Source: DATIRA01 sp963766505 (lineage in GTDB: Bacteria > Pseudomonadota > Gammaproteobacteria > Steroidobacterales > Steroidobacteraceae). Taken from it: a stretch of 64,000 bases of DNA. The notes under the pieces were generated by a model. The model was not told the DNA's origin. It did not search any database and saw only the letters and a list, made by a program, of their open reading frames with translations. Where the stretch lies: the NCBI GenBank assembly GCA_963766505.1, contig CAVYAL010000005.1, forward strand, positions 124,001 to 188,000. Reading direction: 5' to 3'. Shown here one piece after another: positions 27,960 to 35,743 of the stretch. Position 1 is the stretch's first letter; each line of letters opens with the position of its first letter. The position numbers were made by a program, and so were the translations under genes.

Positions 27960-29216
27960 ATGACTGACAAGACACCCGCCTTCGGCGTCCACTCTGAAGT
28001 GGGCCAGCTGCGCCTCGTGATGGTCTGCGCGCCGGGCCGCGCCCACCAGCGCCTGACACCCTCGAACAACGACCGACTGCTGTTCGACGACGTGATCTGG
28101 GTGGAGACCGCCAAGCGCGATCACTTCGACTTCATGCAGAAGATGCGCGACCGTGGCATCGAGGTGCTAGAGATGCACAACATGCTCGCCGAGACGGTGG
28201 CCATCCCGGAGGCGAAGCAGTGGATCCTCGACAACCAGATCACGCCTAACGAGGTCGGCGTGAGCCTGATGGCCGAGACTCGCGCCTACCTCGAGACGCT
28301 CGACGACCGGGTACTCGCGGAGACGCTGATCGGAGGGCTGTCGACCTACGACGTACCGGAGGACTTCGGCGGCGAGAAGTTGAAGCTCGTGCGCGAGGCG
28401 AACTCCGGCGTGGCCGAATACCTGTTGCCGCCGCTGCCGAACACTCTGTACACGCGCGACACGACCTGCTGGATCTACGGCGGCGTCACGCTGAACCCCC
28501 TCTACTGGCCGGCGCGGCACGAGGAGACCATCCTCACGACGTCCATCTACAAGTTCCATCCGCGCTTTGCCGGGAAAGTGAAGGTGTGGTGGGGCGACCC
28601 GACGAAGAACTGGGGCCTTTCGACCTTCGAGGGCGGCGACGTGATGCCGGTCGGCAAGGGTATCGTGCTGATCGGGATGAGCGAGCGCACCTCGCGCCAG
28701 GCCATCGAGCAGGTTGCCAAGGCGCTGTTCGAGCAGAAGGCGGCTGAGCGGGTGATGATCTGCGCCATGCCCAAGCTGCGCGCGGCCATGCACCTCGACA
28801 CGGTGTTCACGTTCGCCGACCGCGACTGCGTGCTGCAGTACCCGGACATCATGGACCACGTGCAGACCTTCTCGGTCTACCCGTCCGACAAGGCGCCTGG
28901 AATCGAGGTGCGCAAGGACGAGGGCCGCTTCGCCGAGGTTGTCGGCAAGGCGCTCGGCGTCAGGAAGATGCGCATCATCGAGACGGGCGGCAACGCCTAC
29001 ATGCGCGAGCGTACCCAGTGGGACAGCGGCGCGAACCTGGTCTGCGCATCGCCCGGCGTGGTGTTCGCTTACGACCGCAACACCTACACCAACACGCTGT
29101 TGCGCAAGGCAGGCATCGAGGTCATCACGATAGACGGCTCCGAGCTCGGTCGCGGCCGCGGCGGCGGCCACTGCATGACCTGCCCCATCATCCGCGATCC
29201 GGTCGACTTCGGCTAG
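27960..29216 (+). CDS. arcA: Arginine deiminase
   Basis: The 418-aa cytoplasmic enzyme converts L-arginine to citrulline and ammonia. The guanidine-modifying fold motifs are all present: FEGGDVMPVG, an AMHLDTVFTFAD core with the active-site His, and the C-terminal GRGGGHCMTCPI with the catalytic Cys405. Length equals that of well-studied bacterial deiminases. The ATG at 27960 is chosen with GGAG eight bases upstream; a GTG at 27951 would add three residues. It follows the antiporter gene. With arcB and arcC missing locally, the product could serve alkalinisation or citrulline export, or those genes may lie elsewhere. Confidence 0.95.
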   Translation: MTDKTPAFGVHSEVGQLRLVMVCAPGRAHQRLTPSNNDRLLFDDVIWVETAKRDHFDFMQKMRDRGIEVLEMHNMLAETVAIPEAKQWILDNQITPNEVGVSLMAETRAYLETLDDRVLAETLIGGLSTYDVPEDFGGEKLKLVREANSGVAEYLLPPLPNTLYTRDTTCWIYGGVTLNPLYWPARHEETILTTSIYKFHPRFAGKVKVWWGDPTKNWGLSTFEGGDVMPVGKGIVLIGMSERTSRQAIEQVAKALFEQKAAERVMICAMPKLRAAMHLDTVFTFADRDCVLQYPDIMDHVQTFSVYPSDKAPGIEVRKDEGRFAEVVGKALGVRKMRIIETGGNAYMRERTQWDSGANLVCASPGVVFAYDRNTYTNTLLRKAGIEVITIDGSELGRGRGGGHCMTCPIIRDPVDFG

Positions 29217-29218
29217 CG

Positions 29219-30463
29219 ATGGGCGCAGCAGCGCATCGGGCGGTTGTCCGGCCACCGGGGACACTTGGGGCGGTGACGGCCCTCGCCTGCGTGTTGCTCG
29301 CGCTGACTGATGCGCTCGCGGCGGCGGTCGCGCCCGAACAGCCGTTGACGCGCGCCAACGAGCTGCTGGCGACAGGCGAGTACGCCGCGGCGCGGACGGC
29401 CTTCGTCGAGGCGCTCGAGGCTGACCCGGGTTCCGTCGACGCCCACCTCGGTCTCGCCCGGGCGTACTACGGGCTCGGCGAGTATGCCCGTGCGGTGCTC
29501 GAGTTCGAGAAAGTCCTGAGCTTCGACAACCTGCCCCGCGACCTGCTGGACCGGGCGGCAACCTACGACAAGGCGGCGGAGGATTACGCGGCCGGCCGGG
29601 CGTGGCGGACGTTCTATTACGCCGAGACCGGCATCGGCAACTACCGCGAGAACAGCTCGGCGGCCACGGACATCTTCGGCGGTGCCGGGAATCACGATAC
29701 GTTCTGGCCGCTGCGGGTCGGCGGCGGCTGGAACTCCGATCTGCCGAAGAGCCACTCGTTCAACGCCACGCTCGACTACCGCTTCCGCTGGTACGACGAC
29801 AAGGACCGCCGTAACGATTCGGACTGGCGCTGGAACGTCAACGCGAGCCGCCCGATCGACGACGACAGCCTGCGCTTCGGCATGCGCGGCCGCGTGAGCT
29901 ACCGCGGGGACGGACAGCACCGCAACGACTGGGGTGTGTTCGCGAGCTACGGCCTCGGCCTGGGTGCGAACGACCGCCTGACGTTCGGCGGCGAGCTGCG
30001 CGAACGGCGCTACCCGAGCGGGCCGCTGCGCAATCGCACCCGCGACATTGCGGAACTCACGGGGAGCTGGACGCATTCGCTCGCCGACGGCCGCACCTCG
30101 CTCACCCTCGGCGCAAATGTCGGCCAGGAATGGGCGACGCAGGACCGCCCGGACGGCGACGCCTCGTTCTGGGGCGTGAACGGCGAGCTGGACCATGCCT
30201 TCTCGGGCTCGCTGGACGCGTTCTTCTGGTGGTCCTACCTGAACGAGGGCTTCGACGACGAGCGCCCGGACTTCACCACCGACCCGGACCTGCTCGTCAT
30301 CCGCAACGACGACCTCTGGAACTTCGGCGGCGGGCTGGTGTGGCGCTTCGCGACCGACTGGTCGCTGCGGCCCACCTTCGAGTACAACTGGGAAGAGAGC
30401 AACATCCCGGCCCTCGCCTACAGCTCGACCGAGCTGTGGGTAACGGTACGCAAATCGTTCTGA
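29219..30463 (+). CDS. Exported TPR plus outer-membrane beta-barrel protein
   Basis: The 414-aa protein has a hydrophobic signal (residues about 18-36) and two TPR-like repeats (residues about 42-110, GEYAAARTAFVEALEADPG and GLGEYARAVLEFEKVL). From about residue 125 to the end it consists of alternating beta-strands (SFNATLDYRFRWYDD and others), ending in TELWVTVRKSF with a terminal Phe. This layout resembles Slam-type (surface lipoprotein assembly modifier, DUF560) proteins, but the homology is not certain from the sequence alone. The start at 29219 overlaps the tail of arcA closely, so it may be in the same transcript. Confidence 0.75.
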   Translation: MGAAAHRAVVRPPGTLGAVTALACVLLALTDALAAAVAPEQPLTRANELLATGEYAAARTAFVEALEADPGSVDAHLGLARAYYGLGEYARAVLEFEKVLSFDNLPRDLLDRAATYDKAAEDYAAGRAWRTFYYAETGIGNYRENSSAATDIFGGAGNHDTFWPLRVGGGWNSDLPKSHSFNATLDYRFRWYDDKDRRNDSDWRWNVNASRPIDDDSLRFGMRGRVSYRGDGQHRNDWGVFASYGLGLGANDRLTFGGELRERRYPSGPLRNRTRDIAELTGSWTHSLADGRTSLTLGANVGQEWATQDRPDGDASFWGVNGELDHAFSGSLDAFFWWSYLNEGFDDERPDFTTDPDLLVIRNDDLWNFGGGLVWRFATDWSLRPTFEYNWEESNIPALAYSSTELWVTVRKSF

Positions 30464-30723
30464 ACACCTTTGTGACAACTTTGTTTCAGTTGACCGGCAG
30501 GAGCGCGACGGGCTGCGCGCAGCAACCGCGTGACCACGGAGCCGTGGACGGCCCGACGCCCGGCAATGCAGCGACTGCAACGATCCCATGCGCGCGGCGG
30601 CGGACCGCCGCGTCGCTGTTGTCTGCAGGGTTCGCACCGCGGAATATGTGCCGGAGGCCGCCGTGCGCGGCTCGGTATCCGCGCCTGACTTTCGACCAAC
30701 CATCCGACTGAGGAGCATCGCCC

Positions 30724-31299
30724 ATGAAGTCTCGCTGGACAGTTCTTGCATCCATCGCCACGCTCGGCACCGCCCTGCTCGCGTTCGAGGCGACCGCAAC
30801 CACGACCGTCAACTACGGCCGCATCACGGCCGTGCGGCAGGTCAACCTCGAGAACCAGGGCGCTCAGGCTGCGGGCACGCTGATCGGCGGCGCGCTCGGC
30901 GTCGCCTCGGGGTCGGGCCAGTCGCGCAGCAACCGCGCCCTGCGCGGCGTCGGAGGCGCCGCGGTCGGGAGCCGGCTGGCCGGTGCGGCGGGGTCCTCGA
31001 CGGGCTTCGAGTACACCGTCCTGATCGGCAACCAGACCACGCGCATCACGACCGAGCAGGCCGGCCTGCGCGTCGGCGACTGCGTCTCGGTCGAGCGTGG
31101 CCAGTGGAACAACATCCGGCTCGTCCCCGAAGCGCGCTGCGACGCAGCTGCGGCCCAGACCGCCGCCCGCGCGGCCGCGCCCGAGGACGTGGCGGCTGCG
31201 GACGCGTGCGAACAGGCTAAGCAGCAGTTGCTCGACGCCAGCACCGACGCCGACTTCGACCGTGCCGAGCGGCGCATGCGACTGCTCTGCGGCGACTGA
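30724..31299 (+). CDS. Glycine-zipper exported protein (SlyB/17-kDa antigen-like)
   Basis: The 191-aa protein has a signal peptide ending at ATATT. A glycine zipper occupies roughly residues 45-95 (AAGTLIGGALGVASGSG and GVGGAAVGSRLAGAAGS), as in SlyB and the Rickettsia 17-kDa surface antigen. A C-terminal region with three Cys residues and a helical segment follows. There is no lipobox Cys at the signal cleavage site. It is probably an outer-membrane-associated structural protein. GAGG precedes the ATG. The 260 bases upstream (30464-30723) hold no gene that I can support. Confidence 0.75.
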   Translation: MKSRWTVLASIATLGTALLAFEATATTTVNYGRITAVRQVNLENQGAQAAGTLIGGALGVASGSGQSRSNRALRGVGGAAVGSRLAGAAGSSTGFEYTVLIGNQTTRITTEQAGLRVGDCVSVERGQWNNIRLVPEARCDAAAAQTAARAAAPEDVAAADACEQAKQQLLDASTDADFDRAERRMRLLCGD

Positions 31300-31430
31300 T
31301 CCGGAAAGCGCGGTTCGCGACGCGGCGGCATGCCCGTCGCGCCCGCGGACCACGCGACCCGCTTGCTGCGCCCGACGACGACTGAGACGCTGTGAGAACC
31401 GTCGCGCCTGCCGGACCGCGGCCGCTGAGC

Positions 31431-32852
31431 ATGGCCGAGGCGACGATTCCGATCGTCGCATTGATCGTGCTGGTCGCGCTGTCGTTCTACCTGTTCGGCG
31501 ACGCCGGAGCGAAGGGCCCGAACCAGGTCGCGCTGGTGATGGCTGCGATGATTGCGCTGGTGATCGGGCGACGGGCCGGCTACACGCTCGAGCAGCTGCG
31601 TAACGCGGCGATCGCGAGTGTCGGCACCGGCGTCGGCGCAATCTTCATCCTGTTCGCCGTCGGCGCCCTGACCGGCGCCTGGGCCATGAGCGGCACGCTG
31701 ATGGCCATGGTCTATTACGGCCTGCAGATCCTGAGCCCGGACTACTTCTACATGACGACCGCGGTCATCTGCGGGATCGTCGCCTTCAGCATCGGCAGCT
31801 CGTGGACCGTAGCCGCGACGATCGGCGTCGGACTCGTCGGCATCGCCATCAACATGGAACTGAGCCCGGCTGTGGCGGCCGGCGCCGTCATCTCCGGAGC
31901 CTACTTCGGCGACAAGTCCTCGCCACTGTCGGATACGGCGAACCTGGCTGCGGCCGTCGGCGGCGCGGACCTCTACCAGCACCTGCGGGAGGTGCTATGG
32001 ACGTCCGTCCCGGCCCTGGCGATCACGCTGCTGATCTTCTTCTTCATGGGCTCGCCCGGTGACTTCGACGCGACCGAGAAGCTCGACAGCATCCGCAGCA
32101 CCTTCGATGTCTCGCTGGTGCATTTCCTGCCGCTGGTGGTCGTCATCGTGCTGGCGGCCCTGCGCTTCCCGCCGTTCACGACGATCATGATGGGGGCGCT
32201 CGCGGGTGCCGTGCTCGCGGTGGTCACGTCGCCCGAGCGCGTGATCGCCTTCGCCGCGGATCCCGACCTGTGGGCACCGCTGGCGCTGCTCAAGGGCGCA
32301 TGGCTCGCGCTGGCGAGCGGCTACACTTCAACCACGGGCTACGAGACAATCGACATGCTGGCCTCTCGCGGCGGCATGGAGCGCATGCTCGATACGATCT
32401 GGCTGATCATCGTGGCCCTCGCCTTCGGCGGCGTCGTCGAGAAGGCCGGCGTCATCGAGCGTCTGGTCGCACCGGTGCTGGCGGCCGTGAAGTCGAATGG
32501 CGGACTCGTGGCCGCCACGATCGGCTCGACCGTCACCACCAATGCCGTCACGGCCGACCAGTACATCGCCATCGTGCTTCCGGGCCGCATGTTCAAGGGA
32601 GCGTTCCAGCAGCGCGGGCTGGCACCGGTGGTCCTGTCCCGGTCGCTCGGTGACTCCGCGACGGTGACCTCCGCGCTGATTCCATGGAACAGCTGCGGGG
32701 CATTCATGGCGGCCACGCTGGGGGTGGCGACGGTGGCGTATGCTCCCTTTACGTTCTTCAACCTGCTGAGCCCGCTGATTTCGATCGCACTGGCTTTGCT
32801 CGGCGTGCGGATGCTGAAGGCGCCGCCGGCAAAACCGGATTCCATGTCCTGA
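31431..32852 (+). CDS. NhaC-type Na+/H+ antiporter
   Basis: The 473-aa inner-membrane protein has about 11-12 helices. NhaC-family features include SIGSSWTVAATIGVGLVG and GAYFGDKSSPLSDTANLAA in the first half. In the second half the SAGYTSTTG-like segment appears as ASGYTSTTGYE, followed by TTNAVTADQYIAIVLPGRMF. It exchanges Na+ (or possibly malate/lactate-type substrates in some relatives) for protons. The ATG at 31431 is favoured; a GTG at 31392 is also in frame. A second cation/proton antiporter system (the Mrp operon) is at the right end of the window. Confidence 0.92.
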   Translation: MAEATIPIVALIVLVALSFYLFGDAGAKGPNQVALVMAAMIALVIGRRAGYTLEQLRNAAIASVGTGVGAIFILFAVGALTGAWAMSGTLMAMVYYGLQILSPDYFYMTTAVICGIVAFSIGSSWTVAATIGVGLVGIAINMELSPAVAAGAVISGAYFGDKSSPLSDTANLAAAVGGADLYQHLREVLWTSVPALAITLLIFFFMGSPGDFDATEKLDSIRSTFDVSLVHFLPLVVVIVLAALRFPPFTTIMMGALAGAVLAVVTSPERVIAFAADPDLWAPLALLKGAWLALASGYTSTTGYETIDMLASRGGMERMLDTIWLIIVALAFGGVVEKAGVIERLVAPVLAAVKSNGGLVAATIGSTVTTNAVTADQYIAIVLPGRMFKGAFQQRGLAPVVLSRSLGDSATVTSALIPWNSCGAFMAATLGVATVAYAPFTFFNLLSPLISIALALLGVRMLKAPPAKPDSMS

Positions 32853-32880
32853 TGTCTCAATTGCAATAGAGGTTCGTTAT

Positions 32881-33447
32881 ATGAACAAGAGAGTTTTCGT
32901 CGCTTCACTGGCCGCGCTGTGCGTCCTGGCCACCGGCTGCACGACCACCGGCACCGGCACCGGCGATCCGGCGGCACGCCGCCAGGCGATCGACGCTGCC
33001 GTGGACAGCTCGCTGTCCAACCTCTACCAGCAGGTGCCGGGTTCGAAGGACCTCGTCGGTCGTGCGGCCGGCGTGCTGGTGTTCCCGAACGTGATGGAGG
33101 CGGGCTTCATGGTCGGCGCCTCGCGCGGGTCGGGAGCACTGCGCGTCGGCGGAAAGACCGTGAGCTACCACGCGACCACCAGCGGCTCCTTCGGCCTGCA
33201 GGCGGGCGCCCAGTCCACCGCGGTGTTCCTGCTGTTCATGACCGAGGACGCGCTGCGCAACTTCCAGAACAGCAGCGGCTGGACGGTGGGCGCGGATGCC
33301 TCGGTGACGCTGCTCACGGTGGGCGCCTCCGCCCAGGTGACGACGGCGACGGCGCAGCAGCCGGTGATCGGCTACGTGCTCTCGAACCGCGGCCTGATGG
33401 CCGGCGTCTCCCTCGACGGCGCGCGCATCACGCGGCTCAAACTGTGA
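32881..33447 (+). CDS. SYLF (YSC84-like) lipoprotein
   Basis: The 188-aa lipoprotein has lipobox LATGC (Cys20). The SYLF domain includes AAGVLVFPNVMEAGFMVG, GSGALRVGGKTVSYH and SFGLQAGAQSTAVFLLFM. SYLF proteins bind lipids; bacterial members are periplasmic or membrane-attached. The stop codon overlaps the GTG start of the phospholipase A gene (GTGA), so the two are translationally coupled. This suggests a joint job in phospholipid handling at the outer membrane. Confidence 0.88.
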   Translation: MNKRVFVASLAALCVLATGCTTTGTGTGDPAARRQAIDAAVDSSLSNLYQQVPGSKDLVGRAAGVLVFPNVMEAGFMVGASRGSGALRVGGKTVSYHATTSGSFGLQAGAQSTAVFLLFMTEDALRNFQNSSGWTVGADASVTLLTVGASAQVTTATAQQPVIGYVLSNRGLMAGVSLDGARITRLKL

Positions 33448-34496
33448 GGCTGCGCCGGGGCCGCCGGCTGTCGGCCGGTCTTGCCACGGCTGTCTGTGTC
33501 CTGGCCGCTCCCCTCGCGGGGGCGGCCGGGATGGTCCCGGGCGCCGAATGCCTGTCGATACCCAGCGAATCCGAACGGCTCGCCTGCTTCGACCGCACGA
33601 TCAGCGAGGCCGCGCGCGAAGCCAGCGCCCGGCCGGCGGCGACGGCAGCGGCAGGCGTGGCGCCTGCCCCGGATCGTACCGAGGTTACGGGGATCCCGCC
33701 GCCGTCGCTCATCGAGCAGGCATGGGGCTTCCTGCCGGATTCCCGACGAGCCTACGTGCGACTGCACGAGCCCAATTACCTGCTGTTCGCGCGCTATACC
33801 AACGACGTGAACAGGGACCCCTACGAGCCACTGTTCGACGCTTTCGCCGACGACTACGACTTCGAGAATATCGAGTCCAAGTTCCAGATCAGCATCAGGG
33901 GACGGCTCGCGACGACGGAGGATCGTCGCTGGGGCCTGTGGTTCGCCTACACGCAGCAGAACCAGTGGCAGGTGTACAGCGGCGACATCTCGAGCCCGTT
34001 CCGCGAGACCAACTACATGCCGGAGTTATTCGGCAGCTTTCGCCCCGGGGTACAGCTCGGCGGTCTCACGTTCAACCTGCTCAACTTCGGGTTCAACCAC
34101 CAGTCGAACGGACGCGCCGACCCGATTTCGCGCAGCTGGGACCGTCTGTTCGTCGAGGCCGGCTTCGATCGCGAGGATTTCGCCCTGATCGCGCGCGCCT
34201 GGACACGCGTCCGGCCCGGGGACTACGAGGACGACAACCCCGACATTACCGACTACCTGGGCCATGGACAGGTGACCGCGCTCTACCGCTGGCACGACAA
34301 CACCTTCACGCTGATGGGCCGCGGCAATCTGGCCACCGGCAAGGGCGCTGTGCAGCTGTCCTGGTCCTCGCGGCCGATCCTCGGGCCGATGCGCATGCAT
34401 TTCCAGCTGTTCTCCGGCTACGGCGAGAGCCTTATCGACTACGACTGGAACCAGACCACGGTCGGCCTCGGCGTAACGCTCAACGACCTGCTCTGA
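33444..34496 (+). CDS. pldA: Outer-membrane phospholipase A (PldA)
   Basis: The 350-aa protein has a signal peptide (about residues 8-28) and a short linker with Ala/Pro. The OMPLA barrel contains the active-site segment FNHQSNGRADP with His219 and Ser221. E. coli OMPLA uses His142, Ser144 and Asn156; here the position 14 residues after the His is Asp233 (RSWDR instead of RSWNR). OMPLA hydrolyses phospholipids in the outer leaflet when asymmetry is lost. The start is GTG 33444, overlapping the SYLF gene stop; the open frame continues upstream antisense-like and is not coding. Confidence 0.92.
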   Translation: MRLRRGRRLSAGLATAVCVLAAPLAGAAGMVPGAECLSIPSESERLACFDRTISEAAREASARPAATAAAGVAPAPDRTEVTGIPPPSLIEQAWGFLPDSRRAYVRLHEPNYLLFARYTNDVNRDPYEPLFDAFADDYDFENIESKFQISIRGRLATTEDRRWGLWFAYTQQNQWQVYSGDISSPFRETNYMPELFGSFRPGVQLGGLTFNLLNFGFNHQSNGRADPISRSWDRLFVEAGFDREDFALIARAWTRVRPGDYEDDNPDITDYLGHGQVTALYRWHDNTFTLMGRGNLATGKGAVQLSWSSRPILGPMRMHFQLFSGYGESLIDYDWNQTTVGLGVTLNDLL

Positions 34497-34509
34497 AGCG
34501 AGGAACAAC

Positions 34510-34998
34510 ATGAACCACCCGACCCTTGCAACCACCCGATCACTGCTCGCGCTGATCGCGGCGGCGTTGATCGCCGGCGCTCTGCCCCGCACGGTGCTCG
34601 CCCAGGACGAAGGCGGTCTTTACATCGCCGGCTACCGGTTCAGCTTCGAGCGGGCGGCCGAGCAGGGCCTGTCGCGCAATCCCGCGGGGCAGCGGTTCTT
34701 CGTGCTCGCGCTGCCGCCAAATACTGTGGCGCTGACGACGGCCGCGACGCCGTCAGCCGCCGCGGTGCGCGAGCGCGTCGTGGCCGCCGGTGGCTTGCTG
34801 CTGGTCTGCCAGCGCGACATCGACAACGGCAAGATCGATGCCGCAGCGCTGGTTCCGGGAGTGGCCGCCGTGCGGGGCTTTCCGCCACGCGGCAGCGACG
34901 CCATCCCCCGCGGCGAGCGCTACTATCCGGACGAGGACCGCAGCGTATTGCCGCAGGACAACCGGGCGCTGAAGCGACTGCGCAAAGCCTGCTCCTGA
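34510..34998 (+). CDS. Small exported protein, DsrE-like pattern
   Basis: The 162-aa protein has a signal peptide ending at VLAQD (about residue 32). The mature part has an ERVVAAGGLLLVCQRDI segment, which resembles the strand-helix-Cys pattern of DsrE/DsrF-like proteins. A C-terminal stretch YYPDEDRSVLPQDN is followed by a basic tail. I cannot assign a function. It lies 13 bases after pldA with a GAGG before its ATG, so it probably belongs to the same transcript. Confidence 0.65.
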   Translation: MNHPTLATTRSLLALIAAALIAGALPRTVLAQDEGGLYIAGYRFSFERAAEQGLSRNPAGQRFFVLALPPNTVALTTAATPSAAAVRERVVAAGGLLLVCQRDIDNGKIDAAALVPGVAAVRGFPPRGSDAIPRGERYYPDEDRSVLPQDNRALKRLRKACS

Positions 34999-35015
34999 CC
35001 GGACGCCGGGGGCGG

Positions 35016-35675
35016 CTAGATCAGCGTGTCCTGCTTCAGGGTATCGACGATCAGGGTCACGAATCCGTCGATCAGGGCCGACACGTCGCGGCGACTTGTC
35101 ACCGTCGTCGTCGCGGTCGACCACACGACCTCCGCAGACGCGACGTCGAACAGGCGCGTGTCCCCGTGCAGGTTCTGCGTCGTCTGCACATCGGGGGGGA
35201 TCGAGCGCGCCCAGGCCGTGTTGTAGTAGGTGCTCATGCCGCGCCAGGAGGGTCCCATGCTGGTGGTCCGACCCCAGCCCGGACCCCAGGCCGGTCCCGT
35301 CACCATCCCCGGCGTCACGCGCACGTCGGTGGTCATGCCGGAAATGCTGCTGATCAGCACGTGCGAGACACCGGCGCCCGCTGCCGCTTCGCGCAGCTGG
35401 TCCTCGGATAGCTGGGCACTGTCGGCCAGGATCCGGTGCGATGCAGTGGCCTTGACACCCGCCGCAGCCAGGGCCTCGACCATGCGGTCTTCGAGCATCC
35501 GGCGCTGGGTCGAGTCGCGCAGGGCGGCAATGACGAGCGCACTCTGCACTTTCCCCCGGTCGCCAAGCGACGGGCTCACCCACTGCGCGTCGACCGACGT
35601 CGGGTTCGTGGCGCAACCGGCGGCCAGGACGGTTGCTGCAAGGATGACGATCCGAGCGAAAGAGCGTGCAATCAC
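35016..35675 (-). CDS. Lipoprotein of unknown function (DUF4136-like layout)
   Basis: The 219-aa protein begins at GTG 35675 with GGGAGG upstream. The signal ends in the lipobox LAAGC (Cys21). Recognisable parts are RRMLEDRMVEALAAAGV, SHVLISSISGMTTDV and a Gly/Trp-rich middle (GPAWGPGWGR). The final region ends SALIDGFVTLIVDTLKQ. This layout is like small lipoproteins of the DUF4136 group, which have an N-terminal variable-activity segment and a C-terminal helix. It sits downstream of the SulP gene on the same strand, 68 bases away. Confidence 0.75.
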   Translation of the reverse strand: MIARSFARIVILAATVLAAGCATNPTSVDAQWVSPSLGDRGKVQSALVIAALRDSTQRRMLEDRMVEALAAAGVKATASHRILADSAQLSEDQLREAAAGAGVSHVLISSISGMTTDVRVTPGMVTGPAWGPGWGRTTSMGPSWRGMSTYYNTAWARSIPPDVQTTQNLHGDTRLFDVASAEVVWSTATTTVTSRRDVSALIDGFVTLIVDTLKQDTLI

Positions 35676-35743
35676 CGATAGCCCTCCCGGGTCTGTTGCG
35701 GTTCTTCGATGCCGGCCGGATGATCGTACGCGCAAGAGACCTG

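Noticed and set aside
28167..29561. A 464-codon frame on the minus strand
   Set aside because: It covers arcA antisense and has no conserved motif.
32919..33443. N-terminal extension of phospholipase A
   Set aside because: It lies inside the SYLF gene in another frame; the signal peptide begins at GTG 33444.
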